A DNA stretch of 64,000 nucleotides. Source: Moritella yayanosii. GTDB lineage: Bacteria > Pseudomonadota > Gammaproteobacteria > Enterobacterales > Moritellaceae. The notes beneath the pieces are model-generated. The model was given only the letters and a program-made list of their open reading frames with translations, searched no databases and was not told the origin of the DNA. Location: NCBI RefSeq assembly GCF_900465055.1, contig NZ_LS483250.1:682001-746000 (forward strand), in the 5' to 3' direction. A program made the translations under genes and the position numbers. This document shows, piece after piece, positions 27,716 through 37,333 of this stretch (positions are counted from its first letter, which is position 1; the number at the start of each line of letters is the position of its first letter).

Positions 27716-27764
27716 ACGTTTGTTTTTAACCTGTAGCTTTAACATGTGTATATGGATGTAGTAA

Positions 27765-28955
27765 ATGTCAGTATTAAACTCACAAATTATTGAAGATATA
27801 GCGCTGCCAATTAACGGTGAATTACCGTGTGGACTCGATCCGCGTTCAGACACCTCGCCGCTGTCGCAATATTATCGGTTGAAGGAAGTGCGAACCCGTA
27901 CCAGAGCGGATGAACGCAGTGCGTTAATTGGTATTGATAGCGACGAAACGATGAATAACTTTGTCCGTGAATGGAGTCCAATTAAAGACGAGATCCCGCA
28001 GATACTCGCACAGGAAACCAAAGATCTTGAGTATTGTGCCTGGCTCATTGAAGCGTTATGCCGTACCGATGGTTTTGCCGGATTAACCATTGGCTTTACA
28101 TTGGCGCATCAACTGATCAGTCAGTTTTGGGACGGTTTATATCCGAGCCCTGATGAAGATGGTTTAGAAACTCGCATTGCACCGTTACTTGGCCTTAATG
28201 GTTTTGAAGGGGAAGGGGTGTTGTTAATGCCTATTCTATCCATTCCTTTGGTTGAAACCGGATCTGGTGAACGGTTTGCAACCTGGCAGATTGAGCAAGC
28301 AAGTCAATTAAATAGTCTCAGTGCGGATAAACAAAAAGCCAAAATTGCCAACGGTGCTATCTCATTAAAACAGATTAAAGAAGCGTTAAACGAAGTCAGC
28401 GATGATGAGTTGGTTAGTTTAAAAAACGATATTGCTGAGGCAATTATGGCCTTCCGTCTGCTGGCCGACAAAATGGATGAAGTCATGTCGGGTGATGCGC
28501 AACCGACATCTAAAATAACGGAGAAGTTACAACATTGCGAAAGCATCTTTACCTTCATTACCTTAGAACGTTTTAACGTCATTAATGCAGAAGCCGCTGT
28601 AGAGGCGTCTGTTGTTGAACAAGTAGCTGAAGACGCCGTCGAACTAAACGGCGCAAGTCATAGTTCAAATCATAGTTCAGGCGCATCAGTACCGCTTAAA
28701 TCTGTTAATGGCTATGATTTCATGCAAATGGATCAATCGTTAAATAATCGCCACGAAGCCATTAAAGCATTACATAAAATTGAACAGTATTTTCGGACCA
28801 CTGAGCCGCACTCGCCAATTTCATATGCGATTGCGCAAGCGATACGCTGGAGTGAACTTAGCTTACCGGAGTTACTGGCAGAATTAGTGAGCGACCCTAG
28901 CGCGAGAACCGATTATTTCAAACTCACCGGCATAATCCAAGATGAAGAGACATAA
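27765..28955 (+). CDS. tssA: TssA, T6SS assembly cap protein
   Basis: 396 residues. The N-terminal ImpA domain is clear (ALPINGELPCGLDPR at about 13-27, then WSPIKDEIPQIL). The C-terminal part (FRTTEPHSPISYAIAQAIRW) is the form that ends after a VasJ/TssA-like helical domain. TssA primes tail polymerisation on the baseplate and caps the growing sheath. A 129-base gap with a Fur-like box separates it from tssB, so tssBC may have their own promoter. Confidence 0.9.
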   Translation: MSVLNSQIIEDIALPINGELPCGLDPRSDTSPLSQYYRLKEVRTRTRADERSALIGIDSDETMNNFVREWSPIKDEIPQILAQETKDLEYCAWLIEALCRTDGFAGLTIGFTLAHQLISQFWDGLYPSPDEDGLETRIAPLLGLNGFEGEGVLLMPILSIPLVETGSGERFATWQIEQASQLNSLSADKQKAKIANGAISLKQIKEALNEVSDDELVSLKNDIAEAIMAFRLLADKMDEVMSGDAQPTSKITEKLQHCESIFTFITLERFNVINAEAAVEASVVEQVAEDAVELNGASHSSNHSSGASVPLKSVNGYDFMQMDQSLNNRHEAIKALHKIEQYFRTTEPHSPISYAIAQAIRWSELSLPELLAELVSDPSARTDYFKLTGIIQDEET

Positions 28956-29045
28956 CACTAACGGGCTATTAGTCGTAAATAGAATAAATTAGCAATAAAT
29001 ACGGCCAATTAGAAGTAAACAACGAACAGTAAATACCAATAACCA

Positions 29046-29064
29046 AATAATGATTATCATTAGA
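29046..29064. promoter_or_regulatory. Fur-box-like palindrome upstream of tssB
   Basis: AATAATGATTATCATTAGA matches the 19-bp Fur consensus at 15 of 19 positions, with a perfect TAATGAT-T-ATCATTA core. It ends 20 bases before the tssB start. Iron control of T6SS genes by Fur is known in other Gammaproteobacteria. Binding here is inference. Confidence 0.65.
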
Positions 29065-29084
29065 GCTTAATTTAAGGAATAGCT

Positions 29085-29591
29085 ATGGAAAGCGTACAAT
29101 CAAAATTATCACGAGTACGTACCCCACGGGTACATATTACGTATGATGTTGAAACGGGTGGTGCAATTGCCAAAAAGGAATTACCTTTTGTTGTTGGTAT
29201 CATGGGTGACTTTGCCGGTGAAAATAAAACGTCATTGAAACCGTTGAAAGACCGTCGTTTTGTGCAAGTTGATCGAGACAACTTTGATGATGTATTAAAA
29301 CGTATGAATCCGAAGTTAGAATTTAAAGTTGATAACACGCTGACCGATGAAGAAGGCCTGGAAATGAGTATTAACCTTGAATTTAATTCGTTGGCTGACT
29401 TTGAACCTGCTGCTGTTGTTAACCAAGTTGAACCATTGCGTAAATTAATGGAAACACGTAACAAGTTAAGAGACTTAATGACCAAAGTAGATCGCTCTGA
29501 AGAACTTGAAGATATTCTCGAAAAAGTATTAAGCAACAGTGCTGATTTAGAGCAGTTAGCGAGTGAACTAGACCTTGGGGAGAAAGCATAA
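29085..29591 (+). CDS. tssB: TssB (VipA), small sheath subunit
   Basis: 168 residues. [20 protein letters not shown] near the start and [13 protein letters not shown] are the TssB signature. It polymerises with TssC into the contractile sheath. AAGGA lies 7 bases before the ATG. Its stop overlaps the tssC start by one base, giving tight coupling and equal synthesis. A Fur-like palindrome lies directly upstream. Confidence 0.97.
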   Translation: MESVQSKLSRVRTPRVHITYDVETGGAIAKKELPFVVGIMGDFAGENKTSLKPLKDRRFVQVDRDNFDDVLKRMNPKLEFKVDNTLTDEEGLEMSINLEFNSLADFEPAAVVNQVEPLRKLMETRNKLRDLMTKVDRSEELEDILEKVLSNSADLEQLASELDLGEKA

Positions 29592-31078
29592 TGTCTGATA
29601 TTGCAGCAGCACAAGAACTCGAGTCGACCGAAGGTCAAGTATCGATACTTGACCAAGTCATTGGCGCCACTAAGCAAACTGAAATATCGCGCTCACAAGA
29701 ACTGATTAAAACGTTAACCGAAGAAGCGTTAAATGGCACGGTTAGTTGGAATAAGAATCTAACCGTTACCTTCAATGAATCGATTGCAGCTCTTGATGCT
29801 AAAATTTCCAAGCAGTTAGCTAAAATCATGCATCATGACAAATTCCAAAAATTGGAAGGTTCGTGGCGTGGTGTGCATACCTTGGTGAGCAGTTCAGATA
29901 CGGGCGGTTCGTTAAAGTTACGCTTGATCTCGATAACTAAAAAAGAACTACATAAAGATTTAAGTAAAGCGGTTGAGTTTGATCAAAGCCAGATATTTAA
30001 AAAGGTTTATGAAGGTGAATTTGGTATTGCGGGTGGTGAACCGTTTGGTGCAATTGTTGGTGACTATGAGTTTAATAATCACCCCGAAGATATCGAAACG
30101 CTGTCATTGATGTCGAACGTATCAGCCTCTGGTTTCTGCCCGTTCTTATCCGCATCGGCACCTGAATTATTTGGTTTTGATTCTTGGAATGAAATGGATA
30201 AACCCCGTGATCTGAGTAAAGTATTTGAGTCACTGGAATACACTAAATGGAATTCATTCCGAGAAAGTGCGGATTCACGCTTCGTGACACTGACTATGCC
30301 ACGTGTTTTGGCGCGTTTACCTTATGGTGAAGCGACATCACCAGTTGAAGAGTTCCGTTACGAAGAGTTTGAATTAGCAGAAAACGGGCAATCGTCAACA
30401 GAAGCCGATCATGATGACTATTGCTGGTCAAATGCAGCGTATGCATTGGCATCTCGCCTTACTGAAGCATTTTCAAAATATGGGTTCTGTACTGCAATTC
30501 GTGGTGCTGAAGGTGGAGGTAAAGTAACCGGCCTGCCAACCCATACTTTCATTAGTAATGATGGCGATCCAACGCTCAAATGTCCAACCGAAATTGGCAT
30601 TACCGACCGTCGTGAAGCGGAGTTAAGCAAACTCGGTTTCTTGCCTATTTGTCATTATAAAGATAAAGATTACGCGGTATTCTTTGGCGCGCAATCTTGC
30701 CAGAAAGCGGGTCAATATAACGATCCAGATGCCCGAGCAAACGCCGCAATATCAACACGTTTACCTTATATTATGGCCACGTCACGCTTTGCGCATTACC
30801 TTAAGGTGATGGGCCGAGATAAAGTCGGTAGCTTTGCTGAAGCGAAAGACCTTGAAAATTGGTTAAACCGTTGGATCCTTGGTTTTGTTAATGCGTCTGA
30901 AGGTGGTGGTCAAGAAATTCGCGCGAAATATCCATTAGCCGATGCGAAAGTAACTGTTGCAGAAATTCCGGGTAAACCAGGTAGTTATAACGCTATCGCC
31001 TGGATGCGTCCGTGGTTACAAATGGAAGAATTAAGCACGTCGTTACGTCTTGTGGCTAAAATTCCAGAAGGTAATTAA
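29591..31078 (+). CDS. tssC: TssC (VipB), large sheath subunit
   Basis: 495 residues, the family length. The signature KLEGSWRGVHTLVSSSDTG and AVEFDQSQIFKKVYEGEFG is present, and the conserved end PGSYNAIAWMRPWLQMEELS is intact. It forms the outer sheath with TssB and is the ClpV substrate after contraction. The stop is followed by a 12-bp hairpin and then a second TssC-like gene. Confidence 0.97.
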   Translation: MSDIAAAQELESTEGQVSILDQVIGATKQTEISRSQELIKTLTEEALNGTVSWNKNLTVTFNESIAALDAKISKQLAKIMHHDKFQKLEGSWRGVHTLVSSSDTGGSLKLRLISITKKELHKDLSKAVEFDQSQIFKKVYEGEFGIAGGEPFGAIVGDYEFNNHPEDIETLSLMSNVSASGFCPFLSASAPELFGFDSWNEMDKPRDLSKVFESLEYTKWNSFRESADSRFVTLTMPRVLARLPYGEATSPVEEFRYEEFELAENGQSSTEADHDDYCWSNAAYALASRLTEAFSKYGFCTAIRGAEGGGKVTGLPTHTFISNDGDPTLKCPTEIGITDRREAELSKLGFLPICHYKDKDYAVFFGAQSCQKAGQYNDPDARANAAISTRLPYIMATSRFAHYLKVMGRDKVGSFAEAKDLENWLNRWILGFVNASEGGGQEIRAKYPLADAKVTVAEIPGKPGSYNAIAWMRPWLQMEELSTSLRLVAKIPEGN

Positions 31079-31099
31079 GATCTATTCTTAGTTTTTTAC

Positions 31100-31132
31100 T
31101 TAAAGTAGCAGGTGTTGAATCTGCTACTTTAA
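31100..31132 (+). other. Hairpin between tssC and the second tssC
   Basis: TTAAAGTAGCAG (31100-31111) pairs perfectly with CTGCTACTTTAA (31121-31132) around a 9-base loop. No T-run follows. It may protect the 3' end of the tssBC message or reduce read-through to the genes after it. Confidence 0.55.
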
Positions 31133-31159
31133 TTCAATGCATATTGTTAAGGGAGTAGC

Positions 31160-32854
31160 ATGATGCAGCAAACCATTATTAACCAGTCCGAAACAATAGA
31201 CGCTAAAGCCTCGATGTCTTCTGTGGACAATAATAGCGACAGCAATTCTGATAAAAGTAGCGATAGCAGTACTGATAATATTACCAAAAAGAGTACCGAC
31301 AGTAAGAATCAAACTAATAATGCTTTTGTATTGAATGCTGTGGATCTTTTACAGCAGGATTTCTTGCAACATATGGATGTTGAAGATGACCTCAGTATTG
31401 AAGAATTATTGGTTTGGCTCGTAGATAACGGCATGCAAACGCAGGGACATTTCAGGCAAGCACTGAATGCTACCTTGACTCGGTTGTTAACAGACCTAGA
31501 TAAAATATTGAATACCACGATGAACAACATTATTCATCATAATAAGTTTCAACGGCTTGAAGCAAGTTGGCGTGGTGTGCATTATCTGGTGCAGCAAGAG
31601 CAAGCCATTGATCGGGAAGAGTTGATTCAAGTTAGGATGCTAAGTATTTCGTGGCAAGAAATTTCGCGAGACTTTAGTCGCGCCATCGAATTTGATCAGA
31701 GTAATCTATACCGCCTTATTTACAGTAATGAATTCGGTCAAGCTGGTGGTCAGCCGTTTGGGTTATTACTCGGTGATTATCAGATCACTAATCGCATACA
31801 ACCGGGTAATTCATTGTCCGACATTGATATTCTACGTAATATGACGCAAGTCTCTGCAGCGGCTTTCGCGCCCTTTATCGTCTCTGCTAGTCCGCAGTTT
31901 TTCGGGGTTAACAGCTTTGCTGAATTAGGTTTAGGTGCGGATATTGATAAACATTTCGAACAGCTAGAATATATGCAATGGCGTCGTTTGCGTGAAACTG
32001 AAGATGCACGTTATCTTGGCCTTACCGTGCCGTATATGTTAATGCGCAGTCCTTATTTAGACGATGGCCGTTTTCATCATCAATTTCGTTTTCGTGAACG
32101 TATTGAAAATTCCGAACAAGATAACTTATGGGGCAATATTGGCTATTCGTTTGCAGTGATATTGATGCGATCTTTTGCTAGTTCAAAATGGTTTGCGCAG
32201 ATCCGCGGGGTTAATCAGGGTGAAATCAGTCGTGGGTTAGTTGACCAATTCCCGCATCACTATTTGGGGGCCGGATCGTCACTGAGTATGAATTGTGACG
32301 TGTATAAACGTCGCAACCAAATACCCTTAAATATGTATGTAAGTGAACGGTTAGAAAAACAGTTTTCGGAAGCGGGTTTTATCCCGTTATCGGTGTTACA
32401 ACACACCGACAAATTGGCCTTTTTTAGTAATTCTTCAGTGCAAAAAGCAGTGAATTATATACATAGTGGTGTGCAAGTGACAACGGATGCAAAAATCGCA
32501 CAGGTTAACGCACGACTCGCGACTATGCTGCAATACATTCTTTGTGTATCACGGTTTGCTCATGCGATTAAAGTTATCGGCCGCGAAAAAGTGGGTAGTT
32601 ATTTAACCGCGCAGCAGATCCAAGGTGATATTCAAAAATGGCTGCAGGGATATACGGCTGCCGCAGGCAGTGCTTCTGACGAAGTAAGGTCAAAGCGACC
32701 TCTGAGTGAAGCGCGAGTCGAAGTACACGAAGTGAAAGGAAAAATAGGTCATTTTTATTCAGTCATACACTTAAAACCCCATTTTCAATTAGATCAAATG
32801 GTGTCGTCGATCCGCTTAATTACGGAGTTGGCGAGCAGTGATGTTGCCGTGTAG
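31160..32854 (+). CDS. Second TssC-family sheath-like protein
   Basis: 564 residues. It carries the TssC core (KFQRLEASWRGVHYLV, AIEFDQSNLYRLIYSNEFGQ, and a C-terminal HFYSVIHLKPHFQLDQM) but has about 60 extra N-terminal residues very rich in Ser, Asp, Asn and Lys. Similar second TssC-like proteins occur beside tssBC in some T6SS clusters, and their exact role (minor sheath subunit, cap or baseplate-end element) is not clear. No second tssB accompanies it, so it would have to pair with the single TssB or act alone. GGAG lies 8 bases before the ATG; an ATG one codon later is also possible. Confidence 0.85.
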   Translation: MMQQTIINQSETIDAKASMSSVDNNSDSNSDKSSDSSTDNITKKSTDSKNQTNNAFVLNAVDLLQQDFLQHMDVEDDLSIEELLVWLVDNGMQTQGHFRQALNATLTRLLTDLDKILNTTMNNIIHHNKFQRLEASWRGVHYLVQQEQAIDREELIQVRMLSISWQEISRDFSRAIEFDQSNLYRLIYSNEFGQAGGQPFGLLLGDYQITNRIQPGNSLSDIDILRNMTQVSAAAFAPFIVSASPQFFGVNSFAELGLGADIDKHFEQLEYMQWRRLRETEDARYLGLTVPYMLMRSPYLDDGRFHHQFRFRERIENSEQDNLWGNIGYSFAVILMRSFASSKWFAQIRGVNQGEISRGLVDQFPHHYLGAGSSLSMNCDVYKRRNQIPLNMYVSERLEKQFSEAGFIPLSVLQHTDKLAFFSNSSVQKAVNYIHSGVQVTTDAKIAQVNARLATMLQYILCVSRFAHAIKVIGREKVGSYLTAQQIQGDIQKWLQGYTAAAGSASDEVRSKRPLSEARVEVHEVKGKIGHFYSVIHLKPHFQLDQMVSSIRLITELASSDVAV

Positions 32855-32974
32855 CAGGAAAGGCACTCTCTGCAGGGTTGGTTAGCAACCTATGCATTGG
32901 CCTATTCAACAAATATTAGAAGTTAGACTTTAAAGTTAAAAGCAAATTACATTCGCATGCATAAGGATATGAAG

Positions 32975-33796
32975 ATGCAAGAGATAAAACAATTAATTGA
33001 AGCTGGCAAGCTACAAGACGCAATTAGTTATTGTCAGGCAATATTAAAAAAACAACCGCTAGAAACCGATATCCGCAGTGCCTATATCGAGCTGTTATGT
33101 GTTAATGGCGAGTTAGATAAAGCCGATAAACAAATTAACTTGTTGCTGAGTCAAGCGCCTGATACGGCGATTGGTGGTAAAAATGTACAACAATTAATTC
33201 GTGCACAACAGTCCCGTGTTGATTTTTCACAAGGTGGTGCTACTGCCGAAGTGTTCAGTGACGTTGATGCCGAGCTTAAGGCGATTGTGGCATTGCAGGT
33301 TGCGATTAAAGACCAGAATAATGCCGATGTTGTCAGTCTGTGTGCCGCGTTAGAAAGTGCCCGTTATCAGTCGAGTCCGACCCAACCACGTGATCTTGAT
33401 GATAGCCTCGCTGGTTATCTGGAAGTGCTGGGCACCAATGGTAAATTTTACTTAGTTAAATTTTCACAAATCAGTGTATTAGAATGGCAAGCGCCAACGT
33501 CAATATTGGAACAAGTATGGCGTCGTGTGCATATTGACATTATCAACGGCCCCAGTGGCGATGCATTCATTCCGTTAACTTATCTTAATAGCCAATCTGA
33601 TGCCGAAAAACTAGGTCGCGAAACCGATTGGCAAGCAATGAGCCAAGCTGCAAATAACGAGCAGAGCATGTACCAAGGTGTGGGGCATAAAATGTTATTA
33701 ATCGGTGAGTCCGCGCAGCAACTTACTTATTTTACGCGTGATCTTGATGTTCAGGAAACGGAAGTTGATACATCGCCACAAGCAGCGTTAGTTTAA
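32975..33796 (+). CDS. tagJ: TagJ (ImpE-like) T6SS accessory protein
   Basis: 273 residues. The N-terminal TPR-like part (IEAGKLQDAISYCQAILKKQ) and the later LEWQAPTSILEQVWRRVHID stretch fit the ImpE/TagJ family. TagJ binds the N-terminal helix of TssB in systems where ClpV recycling differs and is usually encoded next to tssE, as here. Three in-frame ATGs (32957, 32969, 32975) are possible. The last has AAGGA 7 bases upstream and gives the family-like start MQEIKQLIEAG. Its stop overlaps the tssE ATG by one base. Confidence 0.85.
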   Translation: MQEIKQLIEAGKLQDAISYCQAILKKQPLETDIRSAYIELLCVNGELDKADKQINLLLSQAPDTAIGGKNVQQLIRAQQSRVDFSQGGATAEVFSDVDAELKAIVALQVAIKDQNNADVVSLCAALESARYQSSPTQPRDLDDSLAGYLEVLGTNGKFYLVKFSQISVLEWQAPTSILEQVWRRVHIDIINGPSGDAFIPLTYLNSQSDAEKLGRETDWQAMSQAANNEQSMYQGVGHKMLLIGESAQQLTYFTRDLDVQETEVDTSPQAALV

Positions 33797-34287
33797 TGGC
33801 AGTCAACAATAAACAGCTTATCGAAGCATCATTATTAGATAAGCTGATTGATTTAGAACCCAATATTAGTAATGCTCAGGAAAAGCGTACCGGTATAACG
33901 GTGCGGGCATTACGCCGAGCAATGAAACGAGACTTAGAAAACTTATTAAATTCAAAGATAAGGTGGATGAATTGGTCACATTATTATCGTGAGCTGGATA
34001 ATTCATTGTTTAACTATGGTTTACCTGATTTTTCGGGGGTTCCGGTAGGGACATTAGATGGCAGACTGGCATTATGCGCCAAAGTCAAAGACACCATTCT
34101 GCGTTTCGAACCGCGTATTATCGAGGTGAATGTCGAACCGATTGATGTAGATGATGATATTGACCGGTCTTTAAAGTTGCGCATTGAAGCGCTGATGCAC
34201 GCGGACCCACATCCTGAACTGATCAGTTTAGAATCTGAAATTGAACCAGTTTATCTGGGCATATCGGTCTCTGATAATTTGTATTAA
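33796..34287 (+). CDS. tssE: TssE, gp25-like baseplate protein
   Basis: 163 residues, with the gp25-like core (RRAMKRDLENLLNSKIRW near 36-53, SLFNYGLPD near 69, and RFEPRIIEV near 103). TssE starts sheath assembly at the baseplate with TssF, TssG and TssK. It begins on the last base of the tagJ stop (TAATG), so it is translationally coupled to it. Confidence 0.94.
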   Translation: MAVNNKQLIEASLLDKLIDLEPNISNAQEKRTGITVRALRRAMKRDLENLLNSKIRWMNWSHYYRELDNSLFNYGLPDFSGVPVGTLDGRLALCAKVKDTILRFEPRIIEVNVEPIDVDDDIDRSLKLRIEALMHADPHPELISLESEIEPVYLGISVSDNLY

Positions 34288-34362
34288 TTTTCCAATTTGT
34301 AATCGCAATGGCAGTATATACGTGTGTATTTATTGTGATTGCCATATCCATAGGCTGTATAT

Positions 34363-36198
34363 ATGAGTGATGATTTATTAAGTTATTATAATCGTGAGTT
34401 AAGTTACCTAAGACGTATGGGCGCTGACTATGCTAAAAAATATCCAAAAATAGCAGGTCGATTAAAGCTTGATGATGACTCAGTCGAAGATCCACATGTA
34501 TCACGGTTGCTCGAAGGGGTATCGTTATTAACCGCACAAATTAGACAAAAACTCGATGATAGTTTTCCGGAATTAACCGATGCCTTGTTAGGGCAGCTGG
34601 CGCCTGATTATCAAGTAACTATTCCGTCACTGGGTATTTGCCAACTTAATGTCAACGAGATTGTCAGCAATGGTAGCTTATTTGCAAAAGGCAGTCGTGT
34701 GGTTACTCATGTGGCGGGGTACAAGGCTTGTGAGTTTACCACCTGTTATGATACCGACGTTAAACCACTGACTATTGAAGATATACGCTTTAAAAATGCC
34801 CCTTTCAATGCGCCTGATTCGCCTTGGATCACTAAACCGCATTCGGTATTACAATTTAGCTTAAAGCATTTTGTGGCGGGTGATAATTTATCCATGGTTA
34901 ATCCAGATAAATTACGCTTTTACCTTGGCGGGCAGCTGCAGCACGCATTTTTACTCTATACCCATTTATTCCAACATCTTATTGGTATTAGCATCAGTGC
35001 CAAAGATGATTTTAGTCACAGTAAAACGCTCGAAACGAGGCACCTTTCGACTGTCGGTTTTGACCATGACGAGTCTGTATTACCTTATGGCAAAAAATCA
35101 TTTGATGGTTATCGCTTGTTAGTCGAGCAATTTGTGTTTCCGCAGAAGTTTTTGTTTGTGGAATTAGTCGATTTATTATCTAAATTGACCCCGGAATACC
35201 ATGATGAGGTGCAGTTTCATTTCTATTTTTCAGCGCCTTCATCAGAACTCGAATCAAACATTAATCACGACAGCCTGAAGTTAAACTGCACGCCGATAAT
35301 CAATTGTTTCGAGCAGCAGTTAGAGCCCGTTATACTGAGCCCAAGTGTCTATGAATACCGCATAGTGGCAGATAATCGTGACGAGTCATGTTCTGAAGTT
35401 GTCGCGATTACGGATGTCGCTTTGTATGACAGCGAGATGGATAAAACCATACTCGGGCCATTTTACAGCCAAAGTCATCCCAGCTATCAAGATGTGCAGC
35501 ATTTTTGGGTGGCAAGGCGTGAACATTCAGATTGGTCGGGCGGTGTTGCCCAAAAAGGTACGGAGTTATTCATCTCGGTTGTTGATCGCGAATTCAATAG
35601 TTTTACGGATGTAGCCGCAAATGGGAGCAGCCAACGGTTAAGTTTACATGGCCGTTGTTCTAATCGGAATTTACCGGTGCAGTTACCTTATGGCGGTGGT
35701 AACCCTGTTTTACATACCCCAACGGGTGGTCATATGGTACAAAGTGCGACCTGTATGACGCCATTTACCGCGGCAGTACGCCCTGAATTAGGTAAAGCCA
35801 CGCGTTGGCAGTTATTACGTTTGGTGAGTCTTGAGCATTTCTCCGGCAACGAGGGCCGCGATAAACTGTGTGATTTATTACACCTGTTTAACTTTGCTAA
35901 TAATGCTGCCAGTAATACCCAAATCCAACATATTGACGCGTTAACCATTACGCCTGCGACAGCTAAGTTACAAGTACAAGGTCGAATGGGGGTGTGTTAT
36001 GGCAGTGATATTAATTTAACCTTAAACCCTGCGGGTTTCCCGGACAATGACTTATTTTTCTTTGCCTCGGTGCTCGATCGTTTCTTTGCTTTGTTTGCTG
36101 CGATCAATAGTTTTACCCGTCTTAAGGTCACTTGCCATGGCAGTACGCAGCTATATCATCAATGGCCTGCGCGTATTGGCGAACGAGCTTTGCTGTAA
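34363..36198 (+). CDS. tssF: TssF baseplate protein
   Basis: 611 residues, normal length. LLSYYNRELSYLRRMGADYAK at the start, then AGRLKLDDDSVEDPHVSRLL, are the TssF signature (VasA/ImpG family). It forms the baseplate wedge with TssG and TssE. It is followed after 15 bases by tssG with a short ribosome site, and the pair is always found together. Confidence 0.96.
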   Translation: MSDDLLSYYNRELSYLRRMGADYAKKYPKIAGRLKLDDDSVEDPHVSRLLEGVSLLTAQIRQKLDDSFPELTDALLGQLAPDYQVTIPSLGICQLNVNEIVSNGSLFAKGSRVVTHVAGYKACEFTTCYDTDVKPLTIEDIRFKNAPFNAPDSPWITKPHSVLQFSLKHFVAGDNLSMVNPDKLRFYLGGQLQHAFLLYTHLFQHLIGISISAKDDFSHSKTLETRHLSTVGFDHDESVLPYGKKSFDGYRLLVEQFVFPQKFLFVELVDLLSKLTPEYHDEVQFHFYFSAPSSELESNINHDSLKLNCTPIINCFEQQLEPVILSPSVYEYRIVADNRDESCSEVVAITDVALYDSEMDKTILGPFYSQSHPSYQDVQHFWVARREHSDWSGGVAQKGTELFISVVDREFNSFTDVAANGSSQRLSLHGRCSNRNLPVQLPYGGGNPVLHTPTGGHMVQSATCMTPFTAAVRPELGKATRWQLLRLVSLEHFSGNEGRDKLCDLLHLFNFANNAASNTQIQHIDALTITPATAKLQVQGRMGVCYGSDINLTLNPAGFPDNDLFFFASVLDRFFALFAAINSFTRLKVTCHGSTQLYHQWPARIGERALL

Positions 36199-36213
36199 GA
36201 ATAGGGACGATGT

Positions 36214-37191
36214 ATGTTAGAAAAAGATTTAATGCAATTTCCGCATGATTATGATTTTTATCAAGCCGTTTATGCCGTGCAAAACCAAGCAAAACGGGCC
36301 GGACTTGAGAATGGTGCCATTGGTCGTGATAATTTCCCCAGCCTTGAAGCGGTACGTTTTTCAGTTGCGCAGCAAGTTGGTTATGCAGGTGCTCCAATTA
36401 GCCAAGTGACCAAGGTCGCAGATAGCCATCAGTTAGATTTGGCGGTGACATTTTTAGGCTTGACGGGTGTGAATGGGGCTCTGCCATTTCATTATACCGA
36501 AGCCATTCTGCAGCGAATGCGACATAAAGATCATGCATTACGTGATTTCTTCGATATGTTTAATAACCGCATCATTGCCTTGTATTATCGCAGTTGGGAA
36601 AAATATCGTTTTGCCATTGGTTATGAACAAAACGGCTGTAACCCCACCGATCCCATCAGCGTAGCGCTGAGTAATTTAACTGGCGCGGATGATGATTTAG
36701 AACTCTATTTTGCCAGTTATTTCAAACATGCCATTCGTAACGAAGCTAATTTACGCAATATGTTGCAAGAGATTGTGGCAGGCGACGTTGTCATTAAGAC
36801 ACTGCAAGGTCAGTGGATCAACATGGCGGATGATGAAGTCACCCGGTTATGTTCACGGCAACAACCTGAAGGTGCATTCGCCTGCTTAGGGGTTAATAGC
36901 ATGGTTGGTGGCAAGATGTGGGACCTGAGTAGCAAGATAGATATAGTGTTAAAGCCAAGTGATGCGTCGGACTTTGATCAGCTAAAACCTAATTCAGCCA
37001 AACGTAAGATAATTGAAAACCTAGTTGCCAGTTACCTTGGCCCAGCAGTCAAAAGTAGTTTAAAAGTAGAGGCTGATTATGCGGCGATTGTTAAACCACG
37101 CTTAGGCGCTGTCGAAATGAAACTGGGTTCTGGCGCTATGTTGTTACATGACGAATCACAGGGGGAACAGGCACGTAAGGTGTGTTTATGA
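36214..37191 (+). CDS. tssG: TssG baseplate protein
   Basis: 325 residues. The FYQAVYAVQ start, FLGLTGVNGALPFHYTEAIL and DFFDMFNNRIIALYYRSWEKY motifs identify the VasB/ImpH family. It binds TssF in the baseplate wedge. Last structural gene of the long run. The 142-base gap after it contains no strong terminator, so read-through to the nucleotidase gene is possible. Confidence 0.96.
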   Translation: MLEKDLMQFPHDYDFYQAVYAVQNQAKRAGLENGAIGRDNFPSLEAVRFSVAQQVGYAGAPISQVTKVADSHQLDLAVTFLGLTGVNGALPFHYTEAILQRMRHKDHALRDFFDMFNNRIIALYYRSWEKYRFAIGYEQNGCNPTDPISVALSNLTGADDDLELYFASYFKHAIRNEANLRNMLQEIVAGDVVIKTLQGQWINMADDEVTRLCSRQQPEGAFACLGVNSMVGGKMWDLSSKIDIVLKPSDASDFDQLKPNSAKRKIIENLVASYLGPAVKSSLKVEADYAAIVKPRLGAVEMKLGSGAMLLHDESQGEQARKVCL

Positions 37192-37333
37192 GCATCGACT
37201 TTCATGATCATTTAATAAAATAACGTACACTAATCAACGTTTTCATAAAACTACCACATTCATAACTTACTCTTTAATAAGGTGATCGATAGCAGATCGT
37301 AATGGAATGAAATAACGTCAAGGAGTTGATGTA

